64,000 nucleotides of DNA from Oncomelania hupensis. Its lineage: Eukaryota > Mollusca > Gastropoda > Littorinimorpha > Pomatiopsidae. This document shows, piece after piece, positions 1 through 11,500 of this stretch. How positions within the stretch are numbered: position 1 is the first letter of the stretch; each line of letters begins with the position of its first letter. The notes below the pieces were generated by a model, which ran no database searches, was not told the DNA's origin, and saw only the letters and a list, made by a program, of their open reading frames with translations. The stretch covers positions 36,115,358-36,179,357 of the forward strand of contig CM072522.1 in the NCBI GenBank assembly GCA_036898135.1. The letters are read 5' to 3'. The translations under genes were made by a program, and so were the position numbers.

Positions 1-105
1 AAACGATCACATATGGAATGGAATTGGAAAAGTGAAGAAAGTAAGGGAGGTGAGCAAGGATGAAACAAAGAAGAACAATATGATTATAAAAGCCAGAGCA
101 TTGAC

Positions 106-106
<1 letters not shown>

Positions 107-189
<83 letters not shown>
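107..189. repeat. (TA)n microsatellite
   Basis: About 40 uninterrupted TA units. The open frames through it on both strands (alternating Tyr-Ile) are products of the dinucleotide, not genes. Confidence 0.98.
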
Positions 190-191
<2 letters not shown>

Positions 192-720
192 CTGTACCTG
201 CCTACAGGAAGCTGGTGTTAGCTTCATGCACCTGGACACACGGCGTTGTCTCGGACTACGGGGACAAGGTGAAACGCGAGACATCGGAGGGGTCAGCCAT
301 ACTTCTTTACCTGACCAAGTCGCGATATCTACATCAGACAGATAGGCAGGCGTGCGCCCATCTGCCTGTCTACAACATCAACGGTCTAACTAGGCTTATT
401 CGTGCACGGACTCCCTGCATTACCACAGGTAACGAGTTTTGTGTTTATTTTGGTCCAGGACATGCGAATGCCACCCATAGGAGTTTCGAAGATACTGAAA
501 CTAGACATTGAGGTGTCAGAGATTAGTGTAACAAGATTAGTGTAAATGGATTGGTGTGAAAGTTTGTTGTAAAATATTGTGGTTTGTTTATATAAAGTAT
601 TGAGAACGTGGAACATATATTTGTGATGGGGTTTGCCTGTGTTGGTGAGAATCTGTGAATTTGTGGGTGCGGTAGTTAACAGAGAGACTTGCACGCACAC
701 TTTATTTTGATCTAGGAGTC
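190..720. other. No confident gene; weak exon-like stretch
   Basis: A plus-strand frame is open from the TA repeat to a stop at 509-511. It contains a plausible 3' splice site (cctacag at about 207) and 5' splice site (cacag/gtaacg at about 430), but I recognise no domain in the translation. On the minus strand a frame covers 386-700, also unrecognised. Either could be a small exon of the gene running off the left edge; neither is supported by motif evidence. Confidence 0.25.
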
Positions 721-1720
721 AATTATATTTTGCATTCACCTAGCTATTATAAACAGGCACCCATCCAAATATCCCTATGTTACATAAGCCCAAACTTTGA
801 ACGCATTACGTCAGAGAGGGTTGAAGTTATTTATAAGAGTTGACACTGATCTTCCAGAGGCCTGAACGTTTTGCACTCATGACGTCATGCTATATGCATC
901 ATTCTTAAATGTTACAGGAGAGATTTTATATACTAATGCGCAGATCTACCGCGTATACGCCAGAGTGAATTGTAAAGCGAAAGTACCGAGCTTCGCTCCC
1001 GTTCTTACGCGCATATCTACCATGCATTCGCCAGAGCGGATCGGCAGTCTAGTCATTCTACCTTATCACCATAGCGTTACGAGCATTTAAAACTAAGGTA
1101 CAGTCAGCAAACATTTAGTCAGCTGCGCTCTTAGCAAAGACGGTCGTAGTATTGAGTCTGCTGTCCAGTTTCAATGTTTTTACATTATTTAAACACGTTG
1201 GGGTAATATACTTTCTATAATCTTTAAGGCTAGCCAAATGTAGGCTAAGTGATCATCTTGAAGCCTTGAAGCTGATTTAGTTAGAATATGTTCACGCCAG
1301 CATTAATATACGAAACAGCAACAGTCACGGCTCAGGTAAAGAGGGGTCCATCATTATTTCTGCATTGGCGGGATTCCTTCAGAATAATTCAGCCGTTTCT
1401 TGTCAGTCAAACCTGAAAATCCCTGGTAGTTTCGAATAAGCTGAAACTTTCCGTTTGAAATTAAAACATAATTCAACTCAAACGAACAAATGAAAACACG
1501 GCCTCAGCACAGTTTTTGGGTAAATATATAGAAAAAGAAAGCAAACCTTTTTATCTTCTGACGGAGATACTCAAAACACTGAACACTCCCGCACAAAACT
1601 GACCTTGATTTTTCGTTTGTGTTTGGAAGATTACAGACGTTTTATCTTTGAATTTGTGACGTAATTTATGTTGAGAAATAAATAATTAACACAAAGTTTG
1701 GATACACAATCTTTGGAAAA
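721..1720. other. Non-coding stretch, nothing recognised
   Basis: Moderately AT-rich sequence with frequent stops in all frames. I see no RNA gene, mobile-element motif or splice-site-bounded coding exon. Confidence 0.5.
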
Positions 1721-1872
1721 ACCATGCATTTAATTAAAGAAAGCAGTCAAATTATAAAACCATGCATTTAATTAAAGAAAGCAGTCAAATTATAAAACCA
1801 TTCATTTAATTAAAGAAAGCAGTCAAATTATAAAACCATGCATTTAATTAAAGAAAGCAGTCAAATTATAAA
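1721..1872. repeat. 38-bp tandem repeat, four copies
   Basis: Four head-to-tail copies of a 38-bp unit beginning accatgcatttaatt, at 1721, 1759, 1797 and 1835. They are near identical (the third has ttcatt for gcatt), so the expansion is recent. No coding content. Confidence 0.95.
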
Positions 1873-1901
1873 ACCAATTTTTCTAGTGGATCCTGTAATC
1901 C

Positions 1902-2260
1902 CTTAAATAATGAAAACTGTAGTTCATAAACAATGAATGGTTGACCTAAATAATGAAAACTGCAGTTCATAAACAATGAATGGTTGACCTAAATAATGAA
2001 AACTGCAGTTCATAAAGAATGAATGGTTTACCTAAATAATGAAAACTGCAGTTCAAAAACAATGAATTGTTTACGTAAGTAATGCATTATTTACCCACAT
2101 CTTCTAAATAATAAATAATTTAGCAAATTCTGTTAAATAATGCATTATGTACATAAATAAATCATTAGAAACATTTCTAAATAATAAAGTATTTAACCCA
2201 AATCTTTTAAATAATGCATTATATAGGTAAATAAATCCTTACTTAGCAACAAGGCCTTTT
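1902..2260. repeat. 43-bp tandem repeat, four copies, with a decayed tail
   Basis: Four copies of a 43-bp unit (starts at about 1902, 1945, 1988 and 2031; core taatgaaaactgcagttc) run to about 2073. Looser repeats of the taaataatgcattat type follow to about 2260. Divergence rises toward the right edge, as expected for an array that grew from one side. Confidence 0.9.
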
Positions 2261-2300
2261 TTAAAAACCTAAATTATGATTTATTTACCTAAACAACGTA

Positions 2301-3461
2301 CCCAGCTAACCACAATTTCGGGGCCCGATGGCCCGCATCGGGCCACCGATCGGGGCCCGATCGGGCAAATGGAAATTGGAACCGATTCGGGCAAAGATCG
2401 AGCGATCGTCGGGCTACCCGAAACTTACCCGATCGTATTCCAACGTTCGCCGAACAGTAGCCCGATGTCCGGTAAAGATGGGGCGATCGTCGGGATACCC
2501 AAAACTTACCCGACCGTAACCCCACCTTTGCCGAACGGTAACCAGATACCGGCAAATATCGGGCATACGTCAGGATGCCCAAAGCCCACCCTATTGTAAC
2601 CCATCTTAAACCAGAACCCCCCCCCCCCCCCTCGATAATGCCCATCCCTGGCCAATGGTCATTTACCCTAAAATTATATCCCACGTAGGCCTATTGTTTA
2701 TGATATGCGATTGCATGAAGATAGAATTGAGGTGTCTGGTGTTAATAGGGACTTTCGACACAGGCGTTTTTGTTTTCGGAAGTCCTTGGTGTGTCCCCAC
2801 TGAAGTATTTACACACCATTTCGATAACGATATATATTCACGTGATCTTCAACGCTATCGAAATCGTGTGTAAATACATAAACGAAAGGCAAAGCCCCAA
2901 AAAACAACCACAGCGGAATAGGTTTTCGCAAGCAAACACAATATCCGAGCACATGCAACTGTAGAAGAAAATAACTAGAAAATTGGCGCCTAAGGACAAC
3001 CGGACAAGACCAGCAGTAATGGGCACGGAAATTTACCCTTGGCTTATAATGCATAAATAAATACAATGGTTAAAAGAAACACTTTAACAATATTTTACAT
3101 ATTGTATGATAAAAATTAAGAATTATAAGCACATTTAAATAATGATATCTTGCTGAATTGATTTTGTATAAATATTTTTCACATACGTACGCCGCAGCAA
3201 ATGTGAAGCAGACGAAACATTCAACAGACAGTTTATCCAATGAGAAGCCAGAGTAGGCCTATGTTAGCGTGTGCGCAGCGTGGCTTTGTGTTGGGGCAGA
3301 ATCGGGCGGCACACGGGAGGGCGAATCGTTACGCATCCACATTTCTCGACTCCGCTAAGCATCGGGTTTTTGTAGGGCTATGTGGGTCCCTACTATAGCC
3401 AGACAAAGTCGGGATGCCCTACGCGGCGCGAGTGGGGCCCAGATCGGGCTCGTTTGCTGGG
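2301..3461. mobile_element. Non-autonomous DNA element, TA target duplication, CCCAGC ends
   Basis: The left end reads CCCAGCTAACCAC and the right end, reverse-complemented, reads CCCAGCAAACGAG. A TA dinucleotide lies immediately outside both ends (2299-2300 and 3462-3463), as expected for a 2-bp target duplication. Both subterminal zones are GC-rich and full of GGGCCCGAT/CGGGC-type motifs (2318-2540 and 3290-3450); the interior is AT-rich and has no long frame. The GC-rich zones give accidental open frames on both strands, which I do not call genes. The same end type bounds the larger element at 23859-28600. The superfamily is uncertain. Confidence 0.65.
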
Positions 3462-3463
3462 TA

Positions 3464-3835
3464 TTGTTTATATAAATTGTAAGTTATTTACTGAGGAACT
3501 ATATTTCTTAGAGAAATCTTACATTGTTTGTAAACAAATTATTATTTAGAAAAAATCTTTTCATATAAAAATTAGTTCCTGACAGTGGTAATAAAAAAAA
3601 ACTAAAAACATTACAACACTTGCAAATAAAATGTAACTAAAGGAATTCAATAGAAAAGTACGTGGGGCCAAAAAAAAAAAGATAGCTCAGTGAAGCGTCA
3701 CTTCTTCTGTTATGACAGATTTGCAAGGGATGTACTCAAGACCATACGTGGATGTGCTGTTCTAGTTCTCTGTTTACCTGATATGACTAGCCCTATACAT
3801 ACCTTCATCAGTATTTTCAATGTATTACAACTTAC
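3464..3835. other. Intron-like stretch downstream of the CUB-like exon
   Basis: AT-rich sequence with A runs (about 3592-3602 and 3671-3681). On the minus strand it begins with the splice donor at 3834-3835, so it is read as the intron following the CUB-like exon. No further exon recognised. Confidence 0.5.
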
Positions 3836-4075
3836 CGAAGGGAGCTTGGCATCTTGTCTTTTTTTCTTGAAGTGAAAAGTAGACAAGGTTGAGCACGGCC
3901 GACTGAGAATCGGAAACGTCCAGGACGAAATTCCCATCGTAGGCATTCGGGTAGGTTCCATTCAGCACGTCAAAAAACGGGGAGGTCACGTACCCAGCTG
4001 TCTGTGACAACTGCGTGTTAGGGAGCTCTTTGGTCAGGATACCGTCCACAAGATAAAACGACATGGTGATGGTGT
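3836..4075 (-). CDS. Exon of extracellular vWA/CUB protein: CUB-like module
   Basis: An 80-codon internal exon of a minus-strand host gene. The acceptor (gtgtttcag) ends at 4076, the donor (G/gtaagt) lies at 3834-3835, and both introns are phase 1, matching the donor of the vWA exon at 12726. The translation contains GYVTSPFFD and, about 10 residues on, TYPNAYDGNFVLDVSD. This fits the start of a CUB domain (G-x-x-x-S-P...YP, then a beta strand). One cysteine near the end (KTRCQAPFG) could pair with a residue in the next exon. Only the first half of a CUB fold is present, so the remainder should be in a further exon, probably beyond the left edge. CUB modules usually bind other extracellular proteins or sugars. 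The exon and phase are well supported; the CUB assignment is moderate. Confidence 0.7.
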
Positions 4076-4087
4076 CTGAAACACGCA

Positions 4088-4146
<59 letters not shown>

Positions 4147-4229
4147 GGTGATGACGTCTGAAACTCGCACACATGGTGATGACGTCTGAAACACACACAC
4201 ACATATACACACACATGATGATGACGTCT

Positions 4230-4264
<35 letters not shown>

Positions 4265-4352
4265 TGATGAGGTCTGAAACATGCACACATGGTGATGACG
4301 TCTGAAACACACACACACACATGGTGATGACGTCTGAAACACGCACACGTGC
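4064..4352. repeat. CA-rich minisatellite with splice-acceptor-like units
   Basis: Units of roughly ggtgatgacgtctgaaac followed by variable (CA)n tracts start at about 4147, 4174, 4217, 4263, 4291 and 4322. The same motif, ggtgatggtgtctgaaac, forms the real exon start at 4064-4082. On the minus strand each unit reads gtgtttcag plus the first codons of the CUB-like exon, so the array multiplies the exon's own 3' splice site. Confidence 0.85.
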
Positions 4353-5057
4353 TGCCGTTACACTGTGTAGAGACTTCATGGTTTTACGCGCACGCAGGGT
4401 ATCTCAGTCATCTGAAGCTTACGCCCTACGCTATTGCCCGCACACACCCACACCCATACACAAAATAATCTAATATCGTAATAACAGCACAAGTTGTTGT
4501 CTTAAACTATACCTATCATGATTATAATGGCAGTGCTTAAAAGGTAGAGGCATGACTAGAACATTCTACATTCACATATACATAGATGATAGTCAGCAAC
4601 CAATTACATAATACAGTACAGTAGCAACATTCTTAAAACAAATTAGTAATAAAATACACAGCAAAGGCACAACTGAGCAAGTTGACTATCTCATAACTAA
4701 ATTACATTTAAGAGTACCATAACAATGGCTAGGATCATTAAAAAAAACATTAACAATCATTAAAAGAAAGTTACATGTTATGCGACTAGAACAAATTCAT
4801 TCTACTAAATAAGAATGTCATAGCTCAGCAGATTACATCCAAGCATACGTTACAATTATGATGTTAAGTAAAATGACTATATATATGCCATACTGTTACA
4901 CAACATTCACCCAATTACCCCATTCACCCCCTCACTCACACACACACCCCACACACACACACATTATACATTGGCACACCATATTCCCCCCACCCTCCAC
5001 CAATCCATACCCACACTCAGAACTAAAAGTCGTAAATTAATTTAGGTGCTAGAAGAT
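4353..5057. other. Intronic stretch, nothing recognised
   Basis: AT-rich, with a short CA/CCCACA-rich patch at 4910-4985. No coding, RNA or mobile-element signal. It lies in the intron between the vWA and CUB-like exons. Confidence 0.5.
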
Positions 5058-6170
5058 TATCCTATCCTATCCTATCCCGTAACTCTGAGGTCGTTGGGGC
5101 ACCACAGATGATCGTTTAACCAGCATACTCCATCTTTCTCTGTCTTCAGCAACCCTGATGGCTTCGCACAATGTCAAGCCAGTCCATTCTCGAATGTTGT
5201 CCTCCAACCTCTTTTTCGGTCTCCCTCTTCTTCTACCTTCCTGCACTGTGCCTTGCAGGATGGTCTCTGCAAGGCCTGATGATCTGGTGACGTGGTCATA
5301 CCATTGGAGTTTCCTTTTCTTCACCACTGTGAGCTGGTCATCGTGTTGTTCAATGGCTTGTGTGATGGTCTGTCGGACTTCGTCGTTGGAGATATGCTGG
5401 GTATAGGAAATGCCCAGAAGTCATCTGTAGCACCTTATCTCCATGCTTTATATTTTTTCGTTGAAGATCTGCTGTGAGGGTCCATGTTTCGCAAGCGTAT
5501 AGGAAGATGGAGATGACAAGGAAGCACATCAGCCTTACCTTGGAATGTAGACTGATGGTCTTGTCTTTCCAAATGTGCTTCAACCTTGCCAGGGCAGCAG
5601 TTGTTTGTGCGATCTTGGAGAGGACTTCCTGTCGGGACCCATTGCCTGATACAATGGCTCCTAACTATTTGAAGCTATGCACTGTGTTGAGGGATTGGCC
5701 TTGGACTTTGATGTCCGTGTTGATGCCATTGGTGTTGTTGGTCATCATTTTGGTCTTCTCTGCACTTATTGCCATTCCATAGGCTCTGAAGGTGGTGTCA
5801 AGCCTCTGAACCAGCTGTTTAAGTTCGTGTTCCTCTCCAGCCAATCCTTCAATGACATCCGCAAAACGAAGGTTGGAGATTGCTCTAACCCTTATGCTGA
5901 CTGTGCCTTCGTGATCTGCAAAAGCATCTGACATGATGCGCTCTAGGAAGATGTTGAAGAGGGTTGGAGAGGGTAGGCATCCTTGACGCACACCGAGTGT
6001 TGTTCTGAACCAGTTTCCGATGGCGCTGTTATAGAGGACTGCGCTGATAGCCTTGTCATACAGGCTTTTGATGACTTCAATAATTTTAGGGCTGATGTTG
6101 TACACTCTCATGGTTGCCCACAGAGCTGCATGCCAGACTCGATCAAACGCCTTCTTGAAGTCTACGAACT
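5058..6170 (-). mobile_element. 5'-truncated RTE-type LINE copy, decayed
   Basis: Closely matches the 3' half of the RTE copy at 59443-61370. On the minus strand it encodes reverse transcriptase pieces (GVRQGCLPSPTLFNIFLERI; a broken FADVIEGLAGEE where intact copies read FADDIDGLAGEE) and the C-terminal block with GRRRGRPKKRLEDNIREWTG. The frame is broken by stops and small indels. The 3' end is a (AGGAT)n tail (plus-strand atcctatcctatcc at 5059-5075). The 5' end is cut at about 6170 against another LINE. The second catalytic Asp is lost (FADV), so this copy is dead. Confidence 0.9.
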
Positions 6171-6171
6171 A

Positions 6172-8097
6172 GAAGATTGGGCTTTGGAATTCAAAAGTGA
6201 AACTGCTTGGGAGATTAAGGATTTTTTAAACTTGTTCTTCGTAGCCATTGGTACAACATACCGCGACCTGAGGGGAGGGGTTCAAACTCTGAAAACAAGG
6301 TGTGAGATTGGTCTGAAAGAATGCGGCTTGTTTTCCTGCGCACTGCTCTGTGATGTAGCTCTTCTAGGGGTTGTTGAACACTGCCGATGATCTTTCCTGC
6401 CAAGCAGACCACACGGGCAAGTTTAGAATGATCTTTAACTCCTAGACTCCCAATTCCCAGCATACTATGTTGTATTTCAGTATGCTCTTAATGAGGCTCC
6501 GGTAAGCTGTACCTATTGTTTTTGTGCTGACAATGAATGTGTTTAGTTTTCTTAGCAAATACAGTCTTCGCTGTGCTCGTTTGTAGATAAAATCTACATT
6601 AGAACTGAAAGTCAGCTTAGTATCAAGTACTGTACCAAGGTATTTGAATGTTTCTGTTACCTCAACTGCTTCATTAGCAATTACAATGGAGACAAATTTA
6701 GCTTCATATTTCCTTTCATCAAACACCAGCTCTTTAGTTTTCTTTACATTAAGCTCTAAGTAACTCTCTTTACACCATGTGGCTAGAGTGTGAATGTTTG
6801 CTTAGTAGCTTGCTAGTGAGTCTTCATCATGTAGCAGTCCAACAAGTGCCATGCCATCTGCAAATTTGAACAGTGCTGATATATAAATCGTATTTCGTCT
6901 GTGTATATTGAGAAAAGGGTAGGTGACAGAACGCAACCCTGTGGGGCTCCTACATTAACAATGATTTCATCATACATGCTGCCAACAGAACTTACTCGTT
7001 GAGGCCTATCTCGGAGAAAGCTATTTACAAACCGGACAATGTTGTTATTGATGCCCAGATCAACCAGGCGTTTTAATAAAACAAAAGGTTCCATGCAGTT
7101 AAAAGCACTGGAAAATCGATCGTCAGAATTCTTACATAGGTTTAGGCTTGTCCAGGTGCTTTGCTATCAAAGTGAACAAGGCAAGACAAGCATCGTCAGT
7201 TCCGCGACACGCTTTATAAGCAAACTGAAGGGGATCAAGTTTATGGGCTACATCAATTAGCAGATGCTGCCTTACTACAGATTCAAAACACGTTGCAAGT
7301 ACTTAGGTCAAGGCTACAGGTCGGAAGTCATTTGGTTGGGATGCAAAAGAAGACTTGGGAATTGGTATGATAGTTGATGTTTTCTATGAGCGAGGCCTTG
7401 TGTAAAGATTTAGCAGCATTTGAAAAATTACATGGAAAATGTGACCAAGCTCATTTGCACAACCTTTTAGTAGTTTTCCGCTAATGTGATCAGGCCCTGG
7501 TGCTTTATTTGCTTTTAATCTTTTAAAACATGTTACTACTTTTGCTTCACTCAAGTCAAGACGTCCTGGTGTTAAGGATTCACATAGAGAAATACAATCT
7601 TGCCTAGTATCCCTAACATCAAAGCGTGCATAGAAGCGGTTCAAGTCATTGATTTCTTCAGGTGAGTTCAAGCGACGCCGGTTGTATAAATACAGGCTGG
7701 GCTGCTGCTCTGGTAATGGCGGTGTGGTAGCTCTCTGCCAGTTTCTCTGCTGCTGCATTGAAATTGAGACCAGGAACATAAGCTAAGATCAGTGTTATTT
7801 GACCAAATTCTCTTGGGAGGTAGAAGGGACGAAACGAAACCGTTAGTATTTCATAGTCTCTAGTGCATATTTGCTCACGGACCGTGAAACTTGTGGCCGT
7901 TCGCTGACGAGCATAAACACTCCGCCTCCTCTTCCTTTTTTGCCACACTGTTCGTTGTTAAGATCGGCCCTGATGCATGTGTAGCCCTCCCTATAGATAT
8001 CTTTGCCGTTACGCTGCCACGTCTCTGTGAAATAGAGGATGTTACATCGTCGAAAGTCGCTGTCGTAGCGAAGCAAGGCTGCCAGTTCGTCTGCTTC
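6172..8097 (-). mobile_element. Rex1-like LINE remnant with internal deletions
   Basis: Minus-strand fragments occur in the order expected for a non-LTR element. Endonuclease pieces lie at about 8076-7750 (LYFTETWQRNGKD; GRGGGVFMLVSE). Reverse transcriptase start is at 7700-7384 (LKANKAPGPDHISGKLLKG). The RT core is at 7094-6813 (GAPQGCVLSPTLFSIYTDEI), with the active-site region disrupted. The C-terminus is at 6726-6215 (TFKYLGTVLDTKLTF; LAGKIIGSVQQPLEEL; FEPLPSGRG). There are several frameshifts, and the endonuclease runs almost directly into the RT N-terminus. Family assignment (Rex1/CR1 group) is from remembered motifs. Confidence 0.8.
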
Positions 8098-8605
8098 CGC
8101 CCCCCTCTGCCTGACGACCCCGCGCTTCTAACCCCGCCTTTCACCATTCGGGAAACTGAGGTGAGGCGCCTGTTCCAGAAGCAGAACACGAGGAAGGCGC
8201 CAGGTCCAGATGGAGTCTCCACCTCTGCCCTGCGCACTTGCGCTGACCAGCTGGGCCCCCGTCTTTACAGACATTTTTAACACTTCCCTTCAACAACAAA
8301 CTGTCCCCCGATGTTTCAAGTCCTCAGTTGGTGTACCCATCCCCAAGAAACCCAAGGTGTCCCAACTAAATGATTACAGGCCTGTGGCCTTGATCTCAGT
8401 TGTGATGAAGGTCTTTGAGCGACTCGTCCTCACCTACCTGAAGGCATGCACGGGTCACCTACGTGATCCACTCCAATTCGCCTACAGTTCAAACAGGTCA
8501 GTGGAGGACGCGGTCGCTCTGGGCCTTCACCACGTACTGCAGCATCTGGATCAGGCGCGTACGTACGCTAGACTGCTCTTTGTGGATTTTAGTTCCGCTT
8601 GTGCA
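8098..8605 (+). mobile_element. Rex1-like LINE fragment, reverse transcriptase N-terminal part
   Basis: Plus-strand coding for the beginning of an RT domain: QNTRKAPGPDGVSTSALRTC, then after a frameshift near 8275 VPIPKKPKVSQLNDYRPVAL, FAYSSNRSVEDAV and LLFVDFSSA. The fragment stops just after the first catalytic-Asp region (FVDFSSA) where Gypsy sequence begins. Endonuclease and RT C-terminus are absent. It lies head-to-head with the Rex1-like remnant on its left. Confidence 0.85.
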
Positions 8606-10229
8606 CTAGGGGAAGGCAGAGTTGGTGGTGTTCGAGGACAGGCCTGATGTGATCCTGGGAAATTGGGTAACGTTTGCTAATGGGGAGAAGAGTCCAGTTT
8701 CTCTATTTGGGGGCGAATGTGCGATGGCTGCAGCAGTGCAGACCCGTGCTCAGGAGAAGGCCGAAAGGAAGAGAGAAGCACCGTTGGCGTTGGTAGAACC
8801 GTCAGAGGTATCCGTTAGCACCCAGAAGCTCATTGCGATGCAGGATGCCGATGAAGCGCTCGCAAAGGCGAGAACGTTGGCATAGACAGGTAAGGCTATA
8901 GCGTCAGGTAGGGTTTCGGCAGAGTTACGTAGGAAGAAGGGGGTACTGTACAGGGTGCATTCCAAGGGAGGTAACCAGGTGTCGCAAATGGTAATCCCAA
9001 AACAGTTGAGAGGCGGGACTTTGCAGCTAGCTCATGTTCCACCCATAGCGGAGCATTTGGGAGGGAAGCGAACCAGGGAGCGCATCTGGGGAACGTTCTA
9101 TTGGCCGGGAATGTGCGCCGAGGTACGGAGGTACTGTGAGAGTTGCCCAGAATGTCAGAAAGTAGTACCAAAGGGAAGGATGAAGAAGGTTCTGCTACAG
9201 CAACTTCCGCTGATGGACGAATCTTTCCAGAGGAAAGCAATTGACATTGTGGGACCCATTAGACCGAAATCAGATCGGGGAAAAATGTATATCCTGGTAG
9301 TGGTAGACTACGCCACCCGTTACCCCGAGGCTGTACCCCTCAAGAGTATTGAGGCAAAGAGTGTGGCGGAAGCGCTGTGGGAGATATGGTCAAGGGTGAG
9401 CGTTCCCAAGGAGATACTGACAGATCAAGGGACGCAATTCATGTCTAAAGTCATGCAGGAGATGAACAGACTACTGCCTATCCACGGGAAGGCCACCACT
9501 CCATATCATCAGCACAATGCAACGGGTTAGTCGAGCGCTTCAACGGAATGCTGGTATCCATGCTGAAGAAGTTGACGACGGAGCAACCGACCGCATGGGA
9601 CTGTTACATTCCAGCACTGTTATTTGCATACAGCGCGGTAGGACAGGAATCGACAGGTTTCTCTCCCTTTGAACTGCTGTATGGGAAGACAGTGCGAGGC
9701 ACGATGGCTGTGCTGTGTAATCTGTGGACAAAAGAAAGGCAGGAGGAAGATGTGGAGCTCAGTAGTCAGTATGTGGTAGACCTGCGCAACCGCATCGAGG
9801 AAACGTGCAAGTTGGCTCAAGAGAACTTGAAAATTGCGTCCGCCAAGCAGAAACGTCACTTTTGACAAGAAGGCGAAACGACGGGTGTTCAACACGGGTG
9901 ATGAAGTGTTGCAGTTGTTGCCGGAGAAACGCAGCCAAAAACTGCAGTTGGCGTGGCGAGGGCCATTTGAGGTGATTGAGCGAGTTGGCGACTGTGATTA
10001 CCGCATCAAGATGCGAGGCAAGAACAAGTTATTTCATGCTAATCTCCGGAAAAGATTTCACGTGAGAGCAGCAGTGGCAACGATCGTCGAGGATGACGGA
10101 GAGGTTAGGAATACCAAAAGTCGGTTGATGAAATGGGCTCTTCGATTGCAACCATCCTTCATGATAGTAGGGCATATTTCAGGGAAAGATAACGTACCAG
10201 CAGATTTCTTGAGTAGGAGAGTACAGTAG
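8606..10229 (+). pseudogene. Decayed Gypsy-type polyprotein: integrase, then RNase H end
   Basis: In order: a short stretch that may be the end of a protease plus linker (VVFEDRPDVILGNW; AAAVQTRAQEKAERK); a stop at about 8883; a zinc-binding H2C2 integrase head (LAHVPPIAEHLG, CESCPECQK); and the integrase core with DIVGP, TDQGTQF and VERFNGML carrying the D, D and E positions. A frameshift at about 9528 separates the second D from the E. Next come an ESTGFSPFELLYG block, a second frameshift at about 9855, the integrase C-terminal domain (AWRGPFEVIERVG), and finally MKWALRLQPSFMIVGHISGK...NVPADFLSR, which is the C-terminal end of a retroviral-type RNase H. No reverse transcriptase is present. 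The RNase H end lying 3' of the integrase is the reverse of the usual Gypsy order and matches the Gmr1-like arrangement, with RT deleted at about 10110. Non-functional. Confidence 0.85.
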
Positions 10230-10286
10230 GTAGTTAGCGTGGTAGAGAGGTCGCGTCGTAGTTAGGTTCTTCAAGGTATTAAGAAC

Positions 10287-10302
10287 TGGGGGGAAGAAGG
10301 GG
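10287..10302 (+). other. Polypurine tract of the Gypsy element
   Basis: ctggggggaagaagggg immediately precedes a TG-starting LTR and follows the stop of the RNase H end by about 60 bp. This is the expected primer position for plus-strand DNA synthesis. Confidence 0.65.
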
Positions 10303-11467
10303 TGTGTGTGTGTGACGACACGAGTTTTGACACACGCTAAGAAATTGCTGAGTCAAGATGGATATAGTGTACAGTTTCATATCTCTGAGGGTGCTGTGGT
10401 CAAAGTTTGAATCAGCGATTTGTATTGCATAGCGTATGCCAGGAATTTAGGTTTTTCACGTGAAATACGTATAGCTCAATAGCTGACAATAGCTGAACGG
10501 AATTCTGTGCCTTGAACTGTGGGCTGGGAGCGGCGTTGAAGTTGGTAAAGTCAAGGCGATACTGATTGTGTTCGGACGACATTTTGGACAGACTGTGACT
10601 ACCACTATCATAGGATAAGTGTATGGTCCGTTTGTAAGGGTTGTGTTTTGTGTTTAGAGCCACCCAAGGACTTGTTCCTTAATACGGGCAAGAATGACCA
10701 ATGTGTTGTGGCAATTACTATAGAGAAGTAATTTTATAGAAATTGAGGAGGATTTTTGCTGCCACAGTTCTGTGTAGAGCAACTTCCTAAGGGTGTGTGC
10801 TCTTCGTTTAGAGACCGCCCAAGGCCTATGCATCTCGTCGATGCTAGTATGACCTAGGATCACAATAAGACACTAGTAACGAACCATCTACTCTCTACAG
10901 ACTGTGTTGTGTTGTGTTGTGTTGTAGTGTGGTGTTTTTGTGTCTGTACTTCACAGGCCGGAGAACTGAAGGTGAGTTGGTGTCTAGTATTCTAATTCTT
11001 TTAGTGGCTATACACTCTGAGCATGCGTACATAAATGAATGATGGAGGATAAGGGGGAAAGGGATATTTTAATAAATAGTATTTTTTATAGGATTTTCTT
11101 GTTGAAAATGTAAAATGAAATAATATTGTTGACGTTTTTGCAAGAACGAGGCCAAGGTGACGATGTATTACCGTATGAGAGAGGCGTGATGAATATGAGA
11201 GAGAGAATGAATCAGGTTTGTTGATCAGGAATGGATGTAAAATGCATTTGTATTTGTATAAATAATCAATTCATGCAAATTTAGTATACATTATAGTAGA
11301 AATGTGAATTGTTGTGATGCATAAACAGGTCAAGATGGCGGACGGCGGAATGAGTTATTTTCCATGTATTGTTTACATTGTAGATTTATTTATTTATTTA
11401 ATTTATCGTCTCTTCACATATGTGATATTAGACGCTCTCTCTCTCTCTCTCTCTCTCTCTTTCTAGC

Positions 11468-11500
<33 letters not shown>

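Noticed and set aside
84..345. Open frames of alternating Tyr-Ile on both strands at the left end
   Set aside because: Produced by the (TA)n microsatellite; no codon or motif evidence.
2276..2684. Overlapping frames rich in Gly, Pro and Arg on both strands
   Set aside because: Arise from CGGGCCCGAT-type repeats in the ends of a DNA element; no conserved domain.
4018..4379. Long Cys-Val frames read as Cys-rich proteins
   Set aside because: Translation of (CA)n/(GT)n in the minisatellite; only the part inside 3836-4075 is exon.
5158..5406. Plus-strand frames opposite the RTE copies (also 34791-35039 and 59548-59796)
   Set aside because: Antisense shadows of the RTE C-terminal domain, conserved only because the coding strand is.
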